DNA of 64,000 bases, from the NCBI GenBank assembly GCA_014549065.1, contig JACDOX010000084.1, positions 2,161,533 through 2,225,532 of the forward strand, given 5' to 3'. Shown here in pieces: positions 25,843 to 37,869 of the stretch. The number at the start of each line of letters is the position of its first letter. Position 1 is the first letter of the stretch. The notes beneath the pieces were generated by a model. It ran no database searches, was not told the origin of the DNA, and saw only the letters and a program-made list of their open reading frames with translations. The translations under genes and the position numbers were made by a program. Source of the stretch: Cardinalis cardinalis. Taxonomy: Eukaryota > Chordata > Aves > Passeriformes > Cardinalidae.

Positions 25843-25868
25843 ATGACTGAATTGACTGAATTGACTGA
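25843..25868. repeat. 9-bp minisatellite ATTGACTGA, about 3 units
   Basis: Two perfect ATTGACTGA units are preceded by a near-complete copy with one base missing. Confidence 0.85.
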
Positions 25869-27149
25869 AAATTATAAGATTATTTGAAAAATTGCTTTCT
25901 ACCATCAGAAAAGCCGTAAGTGTGATGAACTACTCGTTCCTGAAAAAAACCCCAAAAAACCAGCTACCATTCCTTTACTGTCCGGAATAGCCAGGGAGCA
26001 AATTCAAATGCAACCTGCATGAGCTGCTGCGGGTTCTTATATTTAAAAATGTCATTCTTTCTGTACTTCACTGACAGAAGAGTGACTCAACAAACATTTA
26101 GAACAATCTTATATAATGTGATCACAGGTAAAGAACATATATTTTCTGCCAAAGAAATCAGCAAGTTTTTTCAGTGCTTTCTTCCTCCGACTTCAGATTT
26201 GAATCACCTTTGTTCTCACTAGAGAATCTTCACAGAAAAACCTGAATAATGTAACCCTCAGATACTGCTAAGGCATGGAACTACTCAAGGATTAGAAGTC
26301 AAGGGCGTGGCCACCTTAACCTAGCAAAAAGATGGAAGAATTTAAGACAGCTCTGTGCTATACCTTGTGAAAAACACAAACACGGCTCCACTAAATGTCT
26401 TCACAGCAAAGTCTGAAACTTTGGCTTAAACCTCTGTGTGCACTAGCAAGCAGTGTGGTTCCCATCTAGGGAAAACAGTGTGCGCTGGGACCTGAGGTTG
26501 CCCCACCCTTTCTGTGGCACTTTGGGGCCATGACCTGAATGGCCACGAGAGGCAGGAGGGCACTGGGTGGGCTCCTGGGTGAGTTTCATCAGGAGGGAAT
26601 TCTGTCTGTGAGCTCCCAAACTGCTGTGCTCGGCAAACCATGGCACAGCAAAGGGAGATGACTGGAACAATTCCTTCAAAAGCTCAAACCCAAGCACCAA
26701 TGCTGCTGGATGCTAGGACACACACCACACTTTCTGCAGCTGAACTGCTCTTGAGGAAAGCTGAAGTTTGCTTCTGAATCCTGTCCTGTGTGCTCTTTGG
26801 GGAGAATAAAACAAAGCTGTTTCAGGCAGCAGCATACCAAGTGGATGAAGCTGCTTTNCAAGTGAACACACAACTGTGCATGGAGCTATAATTTGCTATT
26901 ATTGTAACAGTAGACTCACGCTGGAAGAAAAGTGTGAACAGGAAAGGACTGGGCGATATTGCTGCATCTACCTACAGCAGAAATCACAAGCACAGAAGTG
27001 TGTGCTCCTGTCTGAATCCATCTGTTTGATTGACAGGGAGAAAGGGAGTTTGATTTTAATTTNTTACCAATATTTAGGCAAAGACTTAAAAATTCTGCCC
27101 TGCTTTGGACAACAGGAAGAACCTGCTGTTCAGCAATGTGAGCAACACT

Positions 27150-27535
27150 TTTAACAGAATCACAGAACCAAGCAGATTGGAAAAGACCTCTGGGATCACA
27201 GAGTCCAGCCTATGACTGAACACCCCTTTGTCAATTAGACCATTAGGCATTCAGTGCCACATCCAGCATTTTCCTGTGAAGAAATTCTTCCTAATGTCCA
27301 ACCTAAACCTCCCCAAGGGCAGATTAAGACCATGTCCTCTCATCCTATCAGCAGCTGCCAGGAGAAGAGGCCAAGCCCTCACTACCTTTAAAGTGGTTGT
27401 AGAGAGTGATAAATTCACCCCTGAACCTCCTTTTCTCCAGGCTAAACATTCCCAGCTCCCTCAACAGCTTCTCCTAGGACTTGTGCTTCAGACCCTTCAC
27501 CAGCTTTTTTGCCCCTCTCTGGATCCTATACAGAA
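27150..27535 (-). mobile_element. CR1 LINE 3' fragment
   Basis: The + strand shows the reverse of a CR1 3' end: AATCACAGAACC, GGAAAAGACCTCTGGGATCA, TGAAGAAATTCTTCCTAATG, CCAACCTAAACCTCCCCAAG and CTTTTCTCCAGGCTAAACAT, then a CCCCTCTCTGGATCC segment. It is about 385 bp, 5'-truncated and non-coding. It looks like a different CR1 subfamily from the 4107 copy, because its tail is an ATTCTGTGATTCTGT type and its 3' segment is intact. Confidence 0.92.
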
Positions 27536-30500
27536 CTCAAGAGCCAATATTTTCACATGGAGAAAGTTTCATTTTCTTTGGCAGTTAGGAAAACCCCAAA
27601 AGGAACAACAGGCTTTTTTGTAAAAACAAATGAGCCAAAACGTTCCCTTGCTAAAAAATAGAGAGCATTTTTAACATCCAGTGTTAATATCTTTAATGTC
27701 ATAGCAGTGGGAATTTTTCTGCCTCCTAACAGGATCTTCACAATGCACTTGGCATTGTGAAGACACTATAATTTAATCAGGACTTCATATAATGCAAACT
27801 CCCACATGGTTTGAATAAAACAGATAATAAAATCTTTAAGTGATGTGTGTTCAGTTTATATTTATAGGCAAAAGTTTTCCCTTCTCATCCAAATCTGAAT
27901 CCAAACACTGTACAGAGTCATTAAAGAGTATTAAGTATCTAACTCAGAAGATAGAAGCTCAATGCTATGAAAACAAACTTCCAGCAATGCTTTTTGTGGT
28001 TTTTGACCTGTCCAGTCTGCTGTATATTCAGGCTAGGACTTGCTATAATATTTACTGACACATAATGAGTTGCCTAAACACAGTTAATTTTCGTTATAAT
28101 ACACAAACACAGGTTATTCTCCACAGCCCATTAGGATCAGCCTAAGTCAGCCCTCTCTTCCTTCAGACAGCAAGCCCTAGCCCAGCTGACTTTTTAGGGG
28201 AGGAAGGAATAGGTGGTCTGCAAATAAATTTGCAAAGACATTGTAAAAACACAGCCCAAAAGTGACCCCTAAACACTGGCTGTTGAAGAACTTCTTGGTT
28301 TCATTTTCAAAACTCCCAGAGAGGAAAGAAAGCTCTGCTCCCTCAGATGACAGCTACTAAATCCAATTTGCTCCTAAACTGCGAGGAAGGTTGGCATGTT
28401 CCACAGCACTTTTTGACTCCTACCCCACACAAAAAGATACATACTCACTAGGCTGATCTGGCTGATCTTTACATTTTAGAACCATTGGGAAATATTCAGA
28501 GAAATCAAATATTTTTGTGTTTGTGCACACAGAAGTTGCTATTTCTTTCCAAGACTGAAAAATCAATGTATGGTTATTTGTGGAGAGGGGCGAGTCTATG
28601 TCTCAGCTGGATCTTTAAGGGCACTTCCAGGTCCAGCAATGTTTATGTTTTTCTGAGCTCAGAGCCCTGACATTTGGAGGGTTACAATTCTCAGACTGAA
28701 GAAGCCATGCATAAGCAGCAGCTCCAAGGATGCAGTGCACATAAACTTTCCTCCAAACTTCAGGGCAAGGGTATCTGTGCTGTGGGGTCTGGATTGCCAA
28801 GTGGGCAGAACTTCCTGATGAATTTTTCAGAAGCAGGTAATAAGAGGTTCAAGAAGATATAAAAAATATAGCAGAATGCTTTAAGAAAAAATAATGAACC
28901 AAAATTTAAATGGTGAACCTGGGTAAGTACCAGGGTGTCTCATCACACACAGGGACTGTAAAAAATAGACAAAAAAAAAAACCTTTGAAAACCTCGGCAC
29001 AACAGAGCAAGTTTTACCTGAGGTGAAGACTCTTTCTGAGTCCTGCTTTATAGCGTAAAATTGTCTACAGTTTCTCATTTTGTTGACACTTTATTCCTTT
29101 CAAACCAGAGGGAAACCACTAGATTCTGTATCTGATCACCACATTTGTTACAGGGAAACTAAGTCACATCCAGAGGAAAACTGAAGAAGCCCCTTCGGTT
29201 GGAGTCCAACCAAGGAAACCACCATTACAATTTTACCAGTGGTTCAGACAGAAATCCCATTTCCCCAGGTAACATCTAAGTTAGTTGTTGGATGTTGGGT
29301 ATAAGTGATATTTTTGATTCTACATCCCTGAGAACACTCAAGCTCTCTGTGAGCCAGCAAAGCTGCTCTCACAGCTTACTGCACCTATAACCACCACACA
29401 CCAGCAACCCCCTAAGCCTGCTGGCTTAAACTCAGGGGATCATAAACTGCAAAGCACTTTAGAGGTTTTGACAAAAGAGATTATCATTTCTAAACCCTAT
29501 AATCACAAAAAGGTAGATTGCATTCTCAGGGTCAAACAGCTTCCAGNGCCAAGACTTACACATCCCATTGCCAACCAGATGGGCAGGTGCAAAGTGCATC
29601 CTCATGATCCATCACATAACCCTCGCTACATCATCACTGCNATATTTATGAAGTTCATCAGCATTATGTCAGTGAATTACGGCTTCATGTCCCTTTCTCT
29701 TAGATTGCACGTCTGCTGGAGGAACAGGTCTTTGATTTTCAAGCTCCCTCACATTCCAGCACAGCAACCTGCTGGGGATTTATGNGCATTTCATGGGTGT
29801 TTAATGAGGCTTACACTGTAACCAATCTAAACAACTCTTGATCATAGAATTCTGAAGCACATTCAGTAAAGCTGATGGAGCTGGAGACACCTTGAGAGAA
29901 ATACTGAACGAATCAGAACAGTCAGCTTGCCCTGTCCCCCTGTTCCAGCTTTGCTGGTGAATACCAGACACACATATACACAGAATAAACACTCCCTGGT
30001 TGATTTCTGGTTCCCTCAGATTTACAATATATTCAGGATGGGCAGTGGAGACTCACGGATACATCTCCATAAGCATTTGAACATACAGATCAACTTTATT
30101 TTCTGTCAACTTTTTATCTAAAACTCGGATTTTAATGAAAAAGCAGAGTACAAAAAAGACTTGAAAGCAACATTTTAATATGGTATTTTAAGATTACTAT
30201 TTAATGACATGCTGAAGGGCAAAAGTCTCACTCCTGGAAGGTATTTAAATGCCTAAATATCCCTGAGCACCTAGATGGCCCCAAAAGGGTTTATACTTGC
30301 AAAGGAAGCTATTAAGGTAATGTAATGTAAAGTAATACACAGTATTTGACAGAGACACAAGTTAGAGTTACACACACATGCAGCCCTAAATCTGATGTAT
30401 TCCATATCTGGCACCTAACACACATAACATCCTCAAACATTTTGAACAAGCTTTTCCTAAAGATAATAATTAGAATGAAATGCTTATCTAGTTTCTTCAG

Positions 30501-33500
30501 AAAGCCTTCTGTTTTACAGTCAGATACCCACAAGCTCCTGAAAATGGAAATGAGGCAGAAAGGAAAGCAACTTATGTGTGATGCTCTCATTTACAACAAA
30601 AAGTAACAGTGGCTTCTTTTCTTTCAAGGATCCATGCTGTTACAGGTACTTATTCAGATATACCCTATGTTTAAAATAAACCTTCACTAATTTAAGAATA
30701 ATTTAACTTTCACAAATATTCATGTGTACAGCATGTGCCTCTGCAAACTTTTACAATCTAAACTGTAATATTCTGGAGCCTAATTTTCCCTTCACAGCAG
30801 GAGTGGTCCTGCTGATTAGCAGATCTTTTTTAAGCTCAAATCTACACATGTGATTGATCTACAAAGTCTCTTTTGTATAAAAAGCCATTTTTGAACTGTA
30901 AACGCTTGAAGAATTCTGCTGCTGCTTGCTGTGCCCTTCTTATACTAACNTTTGCTGTTGCTGAAGTTGGGCTCATGCTGACAAGGGGAAACTACCCTGG
31001 AAAGGGGCAGGAGGCAACAGGCTCACTGGAGAAAGCACCATTTTGCACATTTTGCACTTCTGCCTCTTCCTAAACATTACCAGCCAGCCATGGCCACAGT
31101 CAGGCTCCCAGGGCAGGAAATCCCCCAACAGCACCTACTATGGCTGTTNTTCAGAGCAAGTACCATCACTCCTGAAAGTCTCTTACTTACCAGGTTTTAT
31201 TTCTTCAGACTAATCCAGGAAAGAAATCAGCTTTGCTATCCCATCCTCTTTATTTTCTTTCCGACTCCTCCATTTACATGCTTTGCAAATTTGTTTCACT
31301 ATAGACAATAACTGCTGTAACATTTAGGGCTGTCTGGCCATTGCCAATGGAATCAGCTTGGAGAGCTCTGAATTTCCTGCTCCATGTGGTACTTGTGCAG
31401 ATTGCAGGTCAGGAAGCAAAATCATTCAGAAATTTGCCTGGCAGTGTGCCTTGTGTCAGCAAATGCTGAATGCAGTGCTAACATACCTGTAGCTTTGCTC
31501 CCACTGCTAGATAGGGTAGTAAATACTTCAAATTGGAGTGACTTCCAGCATTTTTGAGTGTAGGTAGTCAGCAATAACACAGCACTCTCACTAAAAGATG
31601 AAATTAGGCTGTCAGAAATATTATCTCGGGGCAAAAAGTTTACATGGAAGCTTACTGACAGCAATCCTCATTGTTGCTCATCTCACTCACCCTGTTGCCA
31701 ATGGGGTTCTGTCTTTATTTTTGCACTTTGAGTTAAACAGTTGTCAGCTTTAACTTATTTGTAGAAATTGGTGCGGAGAAATTAGTTCCTACCCCTGTGC
31801 TGGTTATCCTGAGATTAATGGGAAATCCAGAGCTAGCAGTCAGAGGGGTAAGTAATCTGAATGGGAGAGAAATGCAATCCACCAAAATCACAAAGTAGCC
31901 TCAATTTTTGGATCTTGTGATCCATACTTGAGAAGACAATAAATAGCCTTTCTGTGCTATAAAGAACCACAGAACTGCAAAGAGGTTCTTGTTCTTGACA
32001 GAAGAGAAACTTGATGGAACACACTGGGTACTTTAAAACCTAAATTTTGACATTTCCTGAAATACTGCGAAAATAAAGGTCTTTTCTTTTACAGTGGAAT
32101 CTAATGTTACATATTTCACCATCAAATATTAAGTAACAATAAAGTGTTTGGGGATGCAAAAAAACTCCGTCCCCGGTGCCAAAGCTCTTCCTGTTAAACA
32201 CTCCTTAGAGTTATACAGAAAAAGAGTGAATACACAGTTTTCCCTTTTGGTAAAAAAACTGTATTGTCAAAAGAAACAGGAATAAGTTTCTGGTACATCC
32301 TGATGTCTGAGGGGTTACACAGACCTTGCTCAGACACCAGCAGAAGATGACACTTCCCAGTGGGGAAGACTCTGACAGTTGAGTTCAGCTGACTTTGGGC
32401 ACTTCAGGGTCCTGTTCTTGGTTGAGAAGTCAGAGAATCACTCTGCCATACACGTGATGTACACAGGCCTGACCTATTCCTTTGCACGTCTTGTGTCCAG
32501 CACTGTTTGTTTATTTATCCTGGGTGTTCTGCTGGAATAAACATTCCCCTCTGGATTCCAAACAACAAGATAAGCACGCCAGCATTGCTTCAAACTCGTG
32601 TTTCCCTGAAAAGGCTTTCTGAGAGGAAAGGACTGTCTAAAGGGCTGGTATGCCCATTCCCCATTTTAACCAGTACTCAGAAAAGGGGCTGGCTCTGCCT
32701 GACACCACCTGCAGTAGCTCTAGCTCGCTTAACTGATGGCTTTATGTCTATTTTAGTTCCCCAAAGCAAGGCATGCTAAAGAAATCTGGATTTTTAAGTG
32801 ATCGGAACTATCTGGTCACGCAATGATTATTCTTTGGATTAAGACAGAAATTTAGATGCTACACTGCATTGCACAAAACCACACTTTCCAAGACAAAGCA
32901 AAATATCTGCTCCAGACAAAATGAATGCTCTCCTCTTTACCTGCAAGAAGTGTCAGGGTTTTGAGGGAAAGATCAGAACAGTGCTAGGTCAGGGAAACAA
33001 AAAGATGACTGCATCCTCCTTAGTCTGTGCAGGAACAACCAGTAAGGACTTCAGCTGAGAGTGAACTTACTCTTTGTTTTTCAGTCCTGGGCTTCACTAC
33101 CAATTTCTTTTTTTGTCTGTAGCAGGCAGCGGCCCCAGAAGAGAAGAACCAGCTTTAAACATGAGTGATTTGGCCCTGGCCTCCTACAGCCCATGAGCTA
33201 AGAAACAGCATGATCTAAATGGTCTCAGAATGCCTCCTCACACTTGGGAACATGTTCCCATGGTTTTTCAGGCACATGGAGAGAAGCACCAGCTGGGAAG
33301 GCCATTCTGCCCAGTAGGAGCCAGGTTTTACTTTAGCAATATCCTTATTTACTTCAGCAACAGAAAGATAGTGACACTTANATACAAATGAATATATACC
33401 AAACAGAAGTCCTAAAAATAACACCAAGAAAATAAAGCAAGCATGCAGCTGGGAAGCTGCAAACCTCCATTTTCCTCCTCTCACACTGTATAGGTAACAT

Positions 33501-33673
33501 ATTTTTAAGTTCTTTTTGGAATATTCACCTACAGTGAGACAGAATTTTGGAGGATGGCAGATATATTTATGCATTCTTATACTGCAAGGCAGCAACAATG
33601 TAGAAAATAGCAAGAAAAATAAATTACTACATAGCACAGAAATAGAGACTGCAGCCACTGTCCCAATTCTTAC

Positions 33674-33755
33674 CTTTTAGTGTTGCCTTCTTAAGTACCT
33701 TCATGGCATAAAGCTGGCCTGCATCAGATCCTTTTATCTTCCTGACTAGAAATAC
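33674..33755 (-). CDS. RPS6KA2: RPS6KA2 exon: ATP-binding lysine strand
   Basis: This 82-nt exon runs from phase 0 to phase 1. It has a TTTTTACAG acceptor and an AAAG|GTAAGA donor. It encodes VFLVRKIKGSDAGQLYAMKV followed by LKKATLK and one base of the next codon. YAMK contains the invariant lysine that positions ATP phosphates (the VAIK-type lysine), and LKKATLK leads into the alpha-C region. RKIKGSDAGQ resembles RSK3 (RKVKGSDAGQ) rather than the KKISGSDARQ I recall for RSK2. The exon lies 20.4 kb upstream of the next exon in the transcript. Confidence 0.95.
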
Positions 33756-36700
33756 CTGTAAAAAGCAATTGCTTTGTATAGATGAGTACTGAATTTCTAC
33801 TTACAAGACTTATTGCATTTGACAGGAGAATAGATACTATGGTTCAGGAAATCTAATAAAAATTACTAGCTGAAAGCATTTCATACCTATTTCACTGCAA
33901 TTGTTTGAGCTAGCTTTGGAAATTTTCAGTTTTTAAGCCTTTACCACCTCACAAAAAAACCATTTTCAAAATTATTAACTGACCTCATATATTCAGTTAA
34001 AGACAGGTGAAAAGTTAGAATCAGTGAGCACATATCTCTTCATATTCTGACCAGCTTTACATGAAAAAAAAGTTTCGTTTGTGTCTAACAATGTGCAGTG
34101 TCTTAAAGTTATTGCCATCAATTAAATGTAAGAAAAAAATCAATTTGGTGCCATTCATGACATAAGTCATGAATAACAACTTGCCTAAGATGNGGGTGAA
34201 GGAGAAAGTTCATTCCGCTGAAAATCTGTTGTTANTACAAAAAAAGACAGTTTTTCCTGTTTTAGTCTCCTATGCTTCATCTTCTGACAGTGTAAAAATT
34301 TAATTAAAATAAATTACAATTTGTAGTTAAACTTGTACTCTTTTTATTGTGCTACAGGCAAATATTNCTTATCTGCCCCTCAGTGCATCTGAGCACTGGA
34401 GGGGTAGTGAACAACGATTGGAAAATAAAATAATTGGAAATAAAATAAAAAACTCTTTTAGCTGCTTCTCAGGACACACTCTGTCTGCTGAGGTCAGAAG
34501 TGTGACCTTAGAAATTCTCAGATCTTCAGAAGTAAGGCAACAGTGTCTCTTTTTTTTTTTTAATTTCAGCACTTGTGTTACTGGACAGAAGCTGAAGTAA
34601 AGCCAAATGTAGAAATAAAAATATAGCCGCACATACATACTCCATACCCCATATACTCATTAATATACAAATTAACAAAGGCTAGGTGAAATTATCTAAC
34701 TAATAAATGTCTATTTGGATTAAAAATTCCAATTATTTTATTAATTGCCTGTCCAGGAACCATGAAGCTTTGTTAACTGTCTCCACCCAAAATATAAAAA
34801 GCCAAAAAATAAGAAAGAGTATGTTTCTAGCACAAGTTTTGCACGTTGAAAAGCTCCTCCTCCTAAAAACCTTCAATCTGTAAATAGATTAGATTTTCTA
34901 AAACCCATTTGAGTAAAGGTCTGTGGGAAGGGAGAACAACTGTTTTCAACTAGGTATAGAAGCCGGGAAGGAAAAAAAAAAGAAAAAAAAAAGAAAAGAA
35001 GGTAAATTCTAAATTCTCTCTGAACAACTTCATCAGGACTCTCACATCTGACAGCACCAGAGCTGCAACACTTCTACCACATGATCTGACAGGGTTTTGG
35101 TGAGCCTCTCCTTGTCAAGGTGTTTCCTGTGCACAGCAGATATGCACAGCTCCTCAGCCCTGCTGCCCTGACTGGCCCAGCCTGGGCACACACTGCTCGC
35201 TCCCAGCTCCTGATGAACACACAAACACCTCCAGTGCTCACAACTGTAGGAAAAAATGATGAAATCTGGATGCAATAGGCACACATAAGACTTTCTGAAG
35301 TGGTTTTTGTTGTTATTAATGATAAATTAAGCTCAGCTGCTCCAGCATTAACAGGAAGTCAATTCATTTAGAAGTTTACAGAGGAAAGTTGGGATGTTTT
35401 TCTGTCCNGGTCAAGTAAAAGATTTAATTTTTATATTACACTGAAAAGGAGGAGAGAGTCAAAAGCAANCTTTTCCAGACACTAGATTTTCAGCTGTATT
35501 ATTATTTTTTAAAACCATTTATGGGCTCTTTACCTGAAAAAAACCAAACCCTTAAGACAATGGTTTTCATCAGCACTGCACATAAAACAGCACAGCATCT
35601 GCAGAAATATTAGGCTGCAGTTCTAGAAATATATTGTCTGCCCTATAATCCTGCAAAGCTTGTAATACCCACATTGCTGTAATAAGCAAAATTATCAATT
35701 TCCATTACCAGTCACTAGTCAGCTGTTCACTGTAGCATGGGACAGGGCACTTGTCTGCACTCCCTCCAAAAGGGATGAGTCAAGAACACTGTGTTCTATT
35801 TCAGAGGACATCAAAATAACCACCAAACCAGAAAGGAACAGAACAAATGAAAATATTTTGAATTGCAAAATGATGTCACCTTTCTGATTATTCTTAAATT
35901 TAATGCTACATATTGTTNTTGAAACCACCAAGTAACCCTGAAGTGCTAAATTGACAAATTATATTAGCTGGACTCTCTGAGTTGGCCAGAATAGCATGTG
36001 CATGTGGCTGAGCACAACTTTCAGTTTTCTAGTTTGATATGTTTGTAAGGTTAACTTGAACTAGCAAAAGTCCCTTTGCTGGTGCAATTGGTGCATCACC
36101 AAAAACCTGATATAAAAAGCTAAGCAAGTGCTCTGCATCCCAAGAGTGTTGGGGGCACTCCCTCTGACACCAAAGACATCTTCTCTAATTATTTCGTTCT
36201 TGAGTGAATAATTTGAAAACTTAATGGTTTGCATCCTCAGAGACACAGATTTGAACCATTAGCTCAAATACTAAGGTGATGAAAATGTAGGTGGTTGGGG
36301 ACTGTATGCAGAAACACAGAGCAAACCTCTCTTCCCCACGTCTTTGCTGCTCCAGGGAGTTTACCAATGCTTCTCACATAAGGTATGGAAAGTGATTTGT
36401 AATTCCATGCAGCTCCAGACAGGTACATTGTNCACACTCCCACTCTGATGCCCAAGAAATCAGACTTCCTTTTGGGAAGTGGTTGCCCAGACCAGGCATT
36501 TTGAATATAAAACGCCTAAGGCTAGAAGGCCAACTCGAGCAGTACTGAAAATACATCAATACAATCTAAGATAACCAGCAAACCATTTCTAAAATCTTTA
36601 CTGCNTATGTATGAAAACCAACTATTCTGACTCTGTTACTTTTATCAAAGATGTTTCTTTCGGTTGTTCTTCATCTTACACTGAGTCCCACAGTAAACCT

Positions 36701-37752
36701 CATTTTGATCTGTTTGCTTTTTCATATTCAGTTAATATTTAAAGCTTAAATATACTGCGCTCTGAAGAAATTATTGAGTTCAGGACTTGGTCTTGAATGT
36801 TAACTTTCTTGTTATCTCCCATCTCAGGGAATTTTAATATGTTTGATTAATCAATTTAATTCTAAATTAATAATAACCAGAATAACCAGAAAGTTGATAA
36901 ACACTCTTCATATAGCTTCCTTTAGGAATAAAAATTAAGGTTCTGATTAGAAAATATGTCCTTAAAACTCCACAGAATATTATGAGGACTTTGATGCCTA
37001 GTTTCAGCTAGGTTCACTGTTCCTAAAGTTTCAATNTCGTATTTAAACCACAGAAAGACTTTGAGGCTGAATTGACTCTTCNTTCTTTCTTACCATATTT
37101 CCTTCCTGTTCTCATTTCCAATCAACATGCTCTGCTCTAAGGAACTGTCTTTGGAATTAAGAAAATCATTAGTATTAAGCTATGTGGCAAATGTTACTTC
37201 TCCACAAATTAGTTTGTGGTCATACAGGCAGGGTTTTCCCCCATGTTCTTGCTATAATGATTACTGTATTCTGCACTGGGGTTTATCTCCAGGACCTTTC
37301 AAGGCCTCTGAGTGTGAACTAAACTGAAGNCTGGGACTCAGAAATGTCCTTGAGGTTGCCCTCAGTGGGAACTGTGCAGCTAACCTCTTTAAGTCTTTGA
37401 ATGCTCCTATTTACACCCTCCAACCGAGCAGCAGTGGCACACTCATCTCCCCGGTGGATAGATAATCCATAAATATAATTTATCATTGTTTGCAAACAGT
37501 GATGCTTGACTAACAATCATTGTGCTCATTAGTCCAGGTCCAGAGCCATAGCTGCTATTTTCTAAACTAGTTCAAATGCAGAAACCCAGCTAAAAGACTG
37601 AAGCATTACTAAAATTAAGAGAGAAGGGCTTTCCTNATCTGCCTTTACAATATAATCTATATATGGACAATGTCAGCAGTGTAAATGAACTCAGAGAAAG
37701 GACACAATATTTTCAGTGTTGCTCTGGGTGATTAGATGACCATAAAAATTAC
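33756..37752 (-). other. RPS6KA2 intron, 4.0 kb
   Basis: This intron lies between the glycine-loop and ATP-lysine exons. It contains an A-rich simple repeat (34971-35001), a short palindrome (34153-34174) and a candidate conserved noncoding stretch near 37435-37560. No mobile element was recognised. Confidence 0.87.
34971..35001. repeat. A-rich repeat with periodic G
   Basis: Runs of nine to ten A residues are separated by single G residues, followed by AAAAGAAGG. On the gene's strand this is a polypyrimidine tract. Confidence 0.9.
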
Positions 37753-37869
37753 CTTTCCATATGAACCTTGTCCTAATACTTTCAGCAGTTCAAACTGAGA
37801 AGGATCTGCTTTTTCAAAACCTTCCTTGACATGATGACTGATGTCTATTTCCTTCANAATACCTTCTTC
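37753..37869 (-). CDS. RPS6KA2: RPS6KA2 exon: pre-kinase segment and glycine-rich loop
   Basis: This 117-nt exon encodes 39 codons in phase 0 at both ends. It is preceded on the minus strand by a TTTGCAG acceptor and followed by an AAG|GTAATT donor. It begins EEGI, continues KEIDISHHVKEGFEKADPSQ, and ends with FELLKVLGQGSYGK. The GQGSYG is the glycine-rich nucleotide-binding loop of the N-terminal kinase. Upstream is the KEIDISHHVK stretch shared by RSK proteins. The SY in the loop, where RSK1, RSK2 and RSK4 have SF, supports RSK3. One undetermined base at 37857 leaves the fifth codon as NTG (Leu, Met or Val). It is the most 5' coding exon I can recognise, and more than 26 kb of intron follows to its right. 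Confidence 0.95.

Larger units (their letters stand above)
13281..33673 (-). other. RPS6KA2 intron, 20.4 kb
   Basis: This is the largest complete intron in the window. It holds two CR1 fragments opposite to the + strand (about 24328-24480 and 27150-27535), a 118-bp direct repeat pair (21281-21397 and 22247-22365), short simple repeats, a polypyrimidine tract near 16911 and a GC-richer patch at about 14690-15560. The many short open frames lie on both strands and are not recognisable as proteins. Two stretches (about 23330-23530 and 29560-29730) look compositionally like conserved noncoding DNA, but this is unproven. Confidence 0.86.

Noticed and set aside
27228..27623. 131-codon open frame on the + strand
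   Set aside because: It is a chance frame through the antisense strand of a CR1 3' fragment.
33215..33658. 147-codon minus-strand open frame ending 15 bp before the ATP-lysine exon
   Set aside because: It lies beyond the clear GTAAGA donor of that exon and encodes no kinase sequence; it is intronic.
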